This document shows positions 60,205 through 64,000 of a DNA stretch of 64,000 nt, in pieces. Below the pieces are notes generated by a model. That model saw only the letters and a program-made list of their open reading frames with translations, was not told where the DNA came from and ran no database searches. Position 1 is the first letter of the stretch. The number at the start of each line of letters is the position of its first letter. The DNA lies in NCBI GenBank assembly GCA_949152475.1, contig OX424561.1, forward strand, positions 21,384,481-21,448,480, given 5' to 3'. The stretch comes from Terebella lapidaria (lineage: Eukaryota > Annelida > Polychaeta > Terebellida > Terebellidae). Made by a program: the position numbers and the translations under genes.

Positions 60205-63200
60205 TTTTTAGGTTACCGGACCTTTGGTCCGATAACCTATTGGCATGGCGTTGCGTCCGTCCGGCCGGCGTTAACATTTTTATCTTTAAAGTTTACAATC
60301 GAATCTTTCTGAAATTTTGCACAAAAATGCCTAAAAATATTTTGAGAAGGAGGTATTTTTTTGTTTTTAGGTTACCGGACCTATGGTCCGATAACCTATT
60401 GGCATGGCGTTGCGTCCGTCGTCCGTCCGTCCGTCCGTCCGTCGTCCGTTCACATTTTTATCTTTGAAGTATATGATCGAATCTTTCTGAAATTTTGCAC
60501 AAAAATACCTAAAAATATTTCAAGGAAAGGCTTTTTTTTGTTTTTCGCTTTTCGCATTTTTTTCAAAATGGCGGCCGTTTTCGACGAAAAATGCCTGATT
60601 TTGGACTTTGGCGGCCATTTTCTCAAAAACTGTTCAGTAACTTTTTTTCTTTTTGATACACAACACTCCTCATATGTAAACCTGTGATGTGTATAAGTTT
60701 CGTTGCGCTTGAATCGCTCGAAGTGGGCCATTTTGGGCCAAACTTGGCCCAAATGGGACTTTCCCATGTTAAATTTTCCTATGCTTTATAATGGGACACA
60801 TTATGCCTTATATCTCACTTAATATTGAGATTAGAGACTAGGAATCAATTGTGGACATATAGGAAATGATATATGCTGAATATTCTCGTGACCTTGAGTT
60901 TGACCTCTGACCTCAGTTTCAAGGTCAAAGAACAAAATGGCTAATATCTCGCTTATTATCGACTTTACAGCTTAGAAATCAATTGTGGACATATAAGAAA
61001 TGATATATACCGAATATTCTGATGACCTTGAATTTGACCTTTGACCTCATTTTCAAGGTCACAGGACAAAATGGCTAATATCTCACTTCTTATCGACTTT
61101 ACAGCTTAGGAATCAATTATGAACATATAGGAAATGATATATGCAGATTATTGTCATGACCTTGAATTTGACCTTCGACCTCATTTTCAAGGTCACGGGA
61201 CAAAATGGCTAATATCTCACTTATTATCGATTTTACAGCTTAGTGATCAATTGTGGACATGTAGGAAATGATATATGCTGAATATTCACGTGACCTTGAA
61301 TTTGACCTTTGACCTCATTTTCAAAGTCACAGGACAAAATGGCTAATATCTCGCTTATTATCGACTTTACAGCTTAGGAATCAAATATGGACATACAGGA
61401 AAGGATATACGCTGAATATTCTGATGACCTCAAATTTGACCTTTGACCTTATTTTCAAGGTCATAGCACAAAATTGCTAATATCTCGCTTATTATCGACT
61501 TTACGGCTTAGGAGTCAATTGTGAACATATAGGAAATGATATATGCTGAATATTCTCGTGACCTTGAATTTGACCTTTGTCCTCATTTCCAAGGTCACAG
61601 GACAAAATTGCTAATATCTCGCTTATTATCGACTTTATGGCTTAGGAATCAATTGTGAACATATAGGAAATGATATATGCTGAATATTCTCGTGACCTTG
61701 AATTTGACCTTTGACCTCATTTTCAAGGTCACAGGACAAAATGGCCAATATCTTGCTTATTAGCGACTTTGCAGCTTAGGAATCAATTGTGAACATATAG
61801 GAAATGATATATGCTGAATATTCTAGTGACCTTGAATTTGACCCTTGCCCTAAATTTCAAGGTTAGTCATTTTATTTTCAAGGTCAGAATACAAAATGGC
61901 TTATATCTCGCTTATTATCAAATTTACAGCTTAGGGGTCCATAGTGAACATATAGGAAATGATGTATGCTGAATATTTTGGTGATCTAGAATTTGACCTT
62001 TGATCTCATTTTCAAGGTCAGAGAACAAAATGGCTAATATGTCGCTTATTATCATCTTTACATCTGCCCCTGATGACGCCAGTGTGTCTTTGGATAAACT
62101 ATTTGGTCGGGCTTTGTTTCTATTGCAAAATGTTGTATTTTACCTTTCTTATTGGCATCATCAAAATTTGATTGTATTGGTGGTAATAGATTGATAGTTA
62201 CATTTGTACCACTGAGTCGGTGTCACTACTGGCGAACGTTAAATCTGTCCCCGAGGATACCATCAACTCAGTAGCCTTCGGGCTTGTGATTGGGTACTTT
62301 TGTACTTGTCATGTATCTATTCCATGGGGTTAGATTCGGATTTCTAAATTTTTTTCATAGGTTGTTGGGCAGTTGTATACTAATTCCATCTGGTGTACAG
62401 TAGAAACAACTACATTTAACACATTGTCTGCCCCTGAAGACGCCAGTGTGTCTTTGGATAAACTATTTGGTCGGGCTTTGTTTGTTTCTATTGCAAAATG
62501 TAGTATTTTACGTTTCTTATTGGCATCAACAAAATCTGATTGTATTGGTGGTAATAGATTGATACTTACATTTACAGCATAGGAATCAATTGCGAATATA
62601 GAGGAATGATATATACTGAATATTTTCATAACCTTGAACTTGAACTTTGACCTCATTTTCAAGGTCACATCACAGAATGGCTAATGTCTCACTTATTATC
62701 GACTTTACAGCTAAGGAATTTATTGTGGACATACTAGAAGTGATATATTTGTTGAAAATTCATGACCTTGAATTTATCAGTGACTTTATTTTCAAGGTCA
62801 CTGGACAAAAGGCTAATATCTAAAATGTATATTGTCCGGTAACCTTTCTTAGCCCTTGGGCTAATTTTTGATTTTCACATTTTTTTGAAAATGGTGGCCG
62901 TTTTTGTCGAAAACGCTCAATTTTGGACTTTGACGGCCATTTTCTCAAAAACTGTCTGATCAGTTTTGAGTTTTTGGGTTTCAAAAGATTCCCCTCATAT
63001 ACCTCTGTGATATGTATAAGTTTAGTTGCCCTAAATTCGCCGGCCTCTGTGTGGCGGCCATTTTGAATTTTTGACGAGTCGGCGAAAAAATTTGTTTTCG
63101 CCCCAAATTGCATTATTTCTAGGCAAAAAAAATTTTTCACCCTTTGAAAAAAAATTTCGGCACTGTCCTGGCTCAAATTTGCACCTGGTCTATCTTTTCT

Positions 63201-63957
63201 CGAAAACTGTCTGATCAGTTTTGAGATTATTGTTTCAAAAGATTCCCCTTATGTACCTTTATGATGTTTATAAGTTTTGTTGCCCTTGAATCACCGGTCT
63301 CCGTGTGTTGGCCATGTTGAATTTTTGGCGGGTCGGCAAAAATGAAAACTGTCTGATCAGTTTTGAGATTATTGTTTCAAAAGATTCCCCTTATGTACCT
63401 TTATGATGTTTATGAGTTTTGTTGCCCTTGAATCGCCGGTCTCTGTGTGGTGGCCATTTTGAATTTTTGGCGGGTCGGCAAAAAAACTTTTTTGCCCCAA
63501 ATCGCATTATCCATTTTGGGTCATTTCTAGGCAAAAAAAAATTTTGCCCTTTGAAATGAATTTTGGACTTTGAAAATTTTTGGCACTTTTTTCCTTCATA
63601 ATAGTAGCTGCCAGGAATGTACTCATAGAACGCTTGAAGTCAGAGCTTAGATATTGGCACTTTCAGATAGGAAGTCATATATGACGATTTGGGAGGTGAC
63701 CTTTGATGACCTTGAAAGGTCAAAACAGTCATTTTGGGGTAGAAAAAAAATTTGCCTCTACAGATGAAATGCATGTAGATAGAGCTTCAGTTTGCATTAT
63801 GAACATATAGGAAGTCATATATGGAACAACTAATGATGACCTTGATTTTGACCTTGGATGACCTTGAGTGCTAGATGTCTGGCTTGAAATCTTGAAAGTG
63901 GCCTCTGAAGCTTAAACTTTTGCACATACAGGTTAGGATTGTGTATAAGCCTATAAA
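60205..63957 (+). mobile_element. Family A element A7, split by A8
   Basis: Its left part runs 60205-60363, and its body resumes at 62868 with GATTTTCACATTTTTTTGAA, the expected continuation. The right part has two copies of the TTTTGAGATTATTGTTTC block. Its right terminal hairpin is not found before the reversed B element at 63958. Confidence 0.65.
60364..62867 (+). mobile_element. Family A element A8, nested in A7, with 134-bp array
   Basis: It is complete, from AGGTTACCGGACCTATGGTC (60369) to TTAGCCCTTGGGCTAATTTT (62867). Anchors of the 134-bp unit end at 60847, 60981, 61115, 61249, 61383, 61517, 61651 and 61785. A direct repeat of about 150 bp (GACGCCAGTGTGTCTTTGGA) lies at about 62072 and 62440. 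Confidence 0.82.
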
Positions 63958-64000
63958 CATAGCACCAAGGGTGCTGTAGCTTACCGGCAATCATGAGAAA
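63958..64000 (-). mobile_element. Family B element, reversed, cut by the window edge
   Basis: AGCACCAAGGGTGCT followed by GTAGCTTACCGGCAATCATG is the exact inverse of the right end of B1. The rest lies outside. Confidence 0.75.

Overview
The window reads as animal nuclear DNA: genes are split into many short exons with GT-AG introns, and transposon relics of almost every class fill the space between. A lancelet (Branchiostoma-like cephalochordate) is my best guess. The support is a chordate-type CCSAP gene, a 28-exon MCM8 with short introns, a secreted chitin-binding protein, and dense mixed transposons. Another marine invertebrate deuterostome is not excluded.

Layout. Positions 1-7189 hold a minus-strand Ty3/Gypsy LTR retrotransposon cut by the left window edge. 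Its gag and pol frames are both uninterrupted in the visible part. At 8186-9278 lies a repeat element with long terminal inverted repeats, built from GTTGGCCC-type palindromes. A three-exon plus-strand gene (11115-14142) encodes a small secreted protein with two chitin-binding domains, and decayed copies of its last exon lie on both sides. Between this gene and its right-hand relic sit a broken Ty1/Copia element (14421-17891, itself split by a miniature element) and a truncated LINE (17903-19030). CCSAP lies at 23662-24919 on the minus strand. Two more LINE relics follow (27950-31610), then an intronless rhodopsin-class receptor (33612-34775), a PIF/Harbinger transposon with both of its genes (37874-40698), a tRNA-derived SINE, and MCM8 on the plus strand (44163-56866). 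The last exon of an ARF/ARL-like small GTPase lies on the minus strand at 59778-59926.

The right quarter (48.7-64 kb) is dominated by two related families of non-coding elements, called A and B here. Both have short inverted ends and terminal hairpins, and they are nested inside each other and inside MCM8 introns. Two A copies carry arrays of a 134-bp unit rich in AGGTCA-type nuclear-receptor half-sites.

The host genes look unrelated: MCM8 (DNA helicase in recombination repair), CCSAP (microtubule and cilium protein), a receptor, a chitin-binding secreted protein and a GTPase. I see no operon-like or pathway clustering. The clearest oddities are the open Gypsy element, a 70-bp tandem duplication of an MCM8 exon end with its splice donor, the nested hairpin-ended elements, and the half-site arrays.
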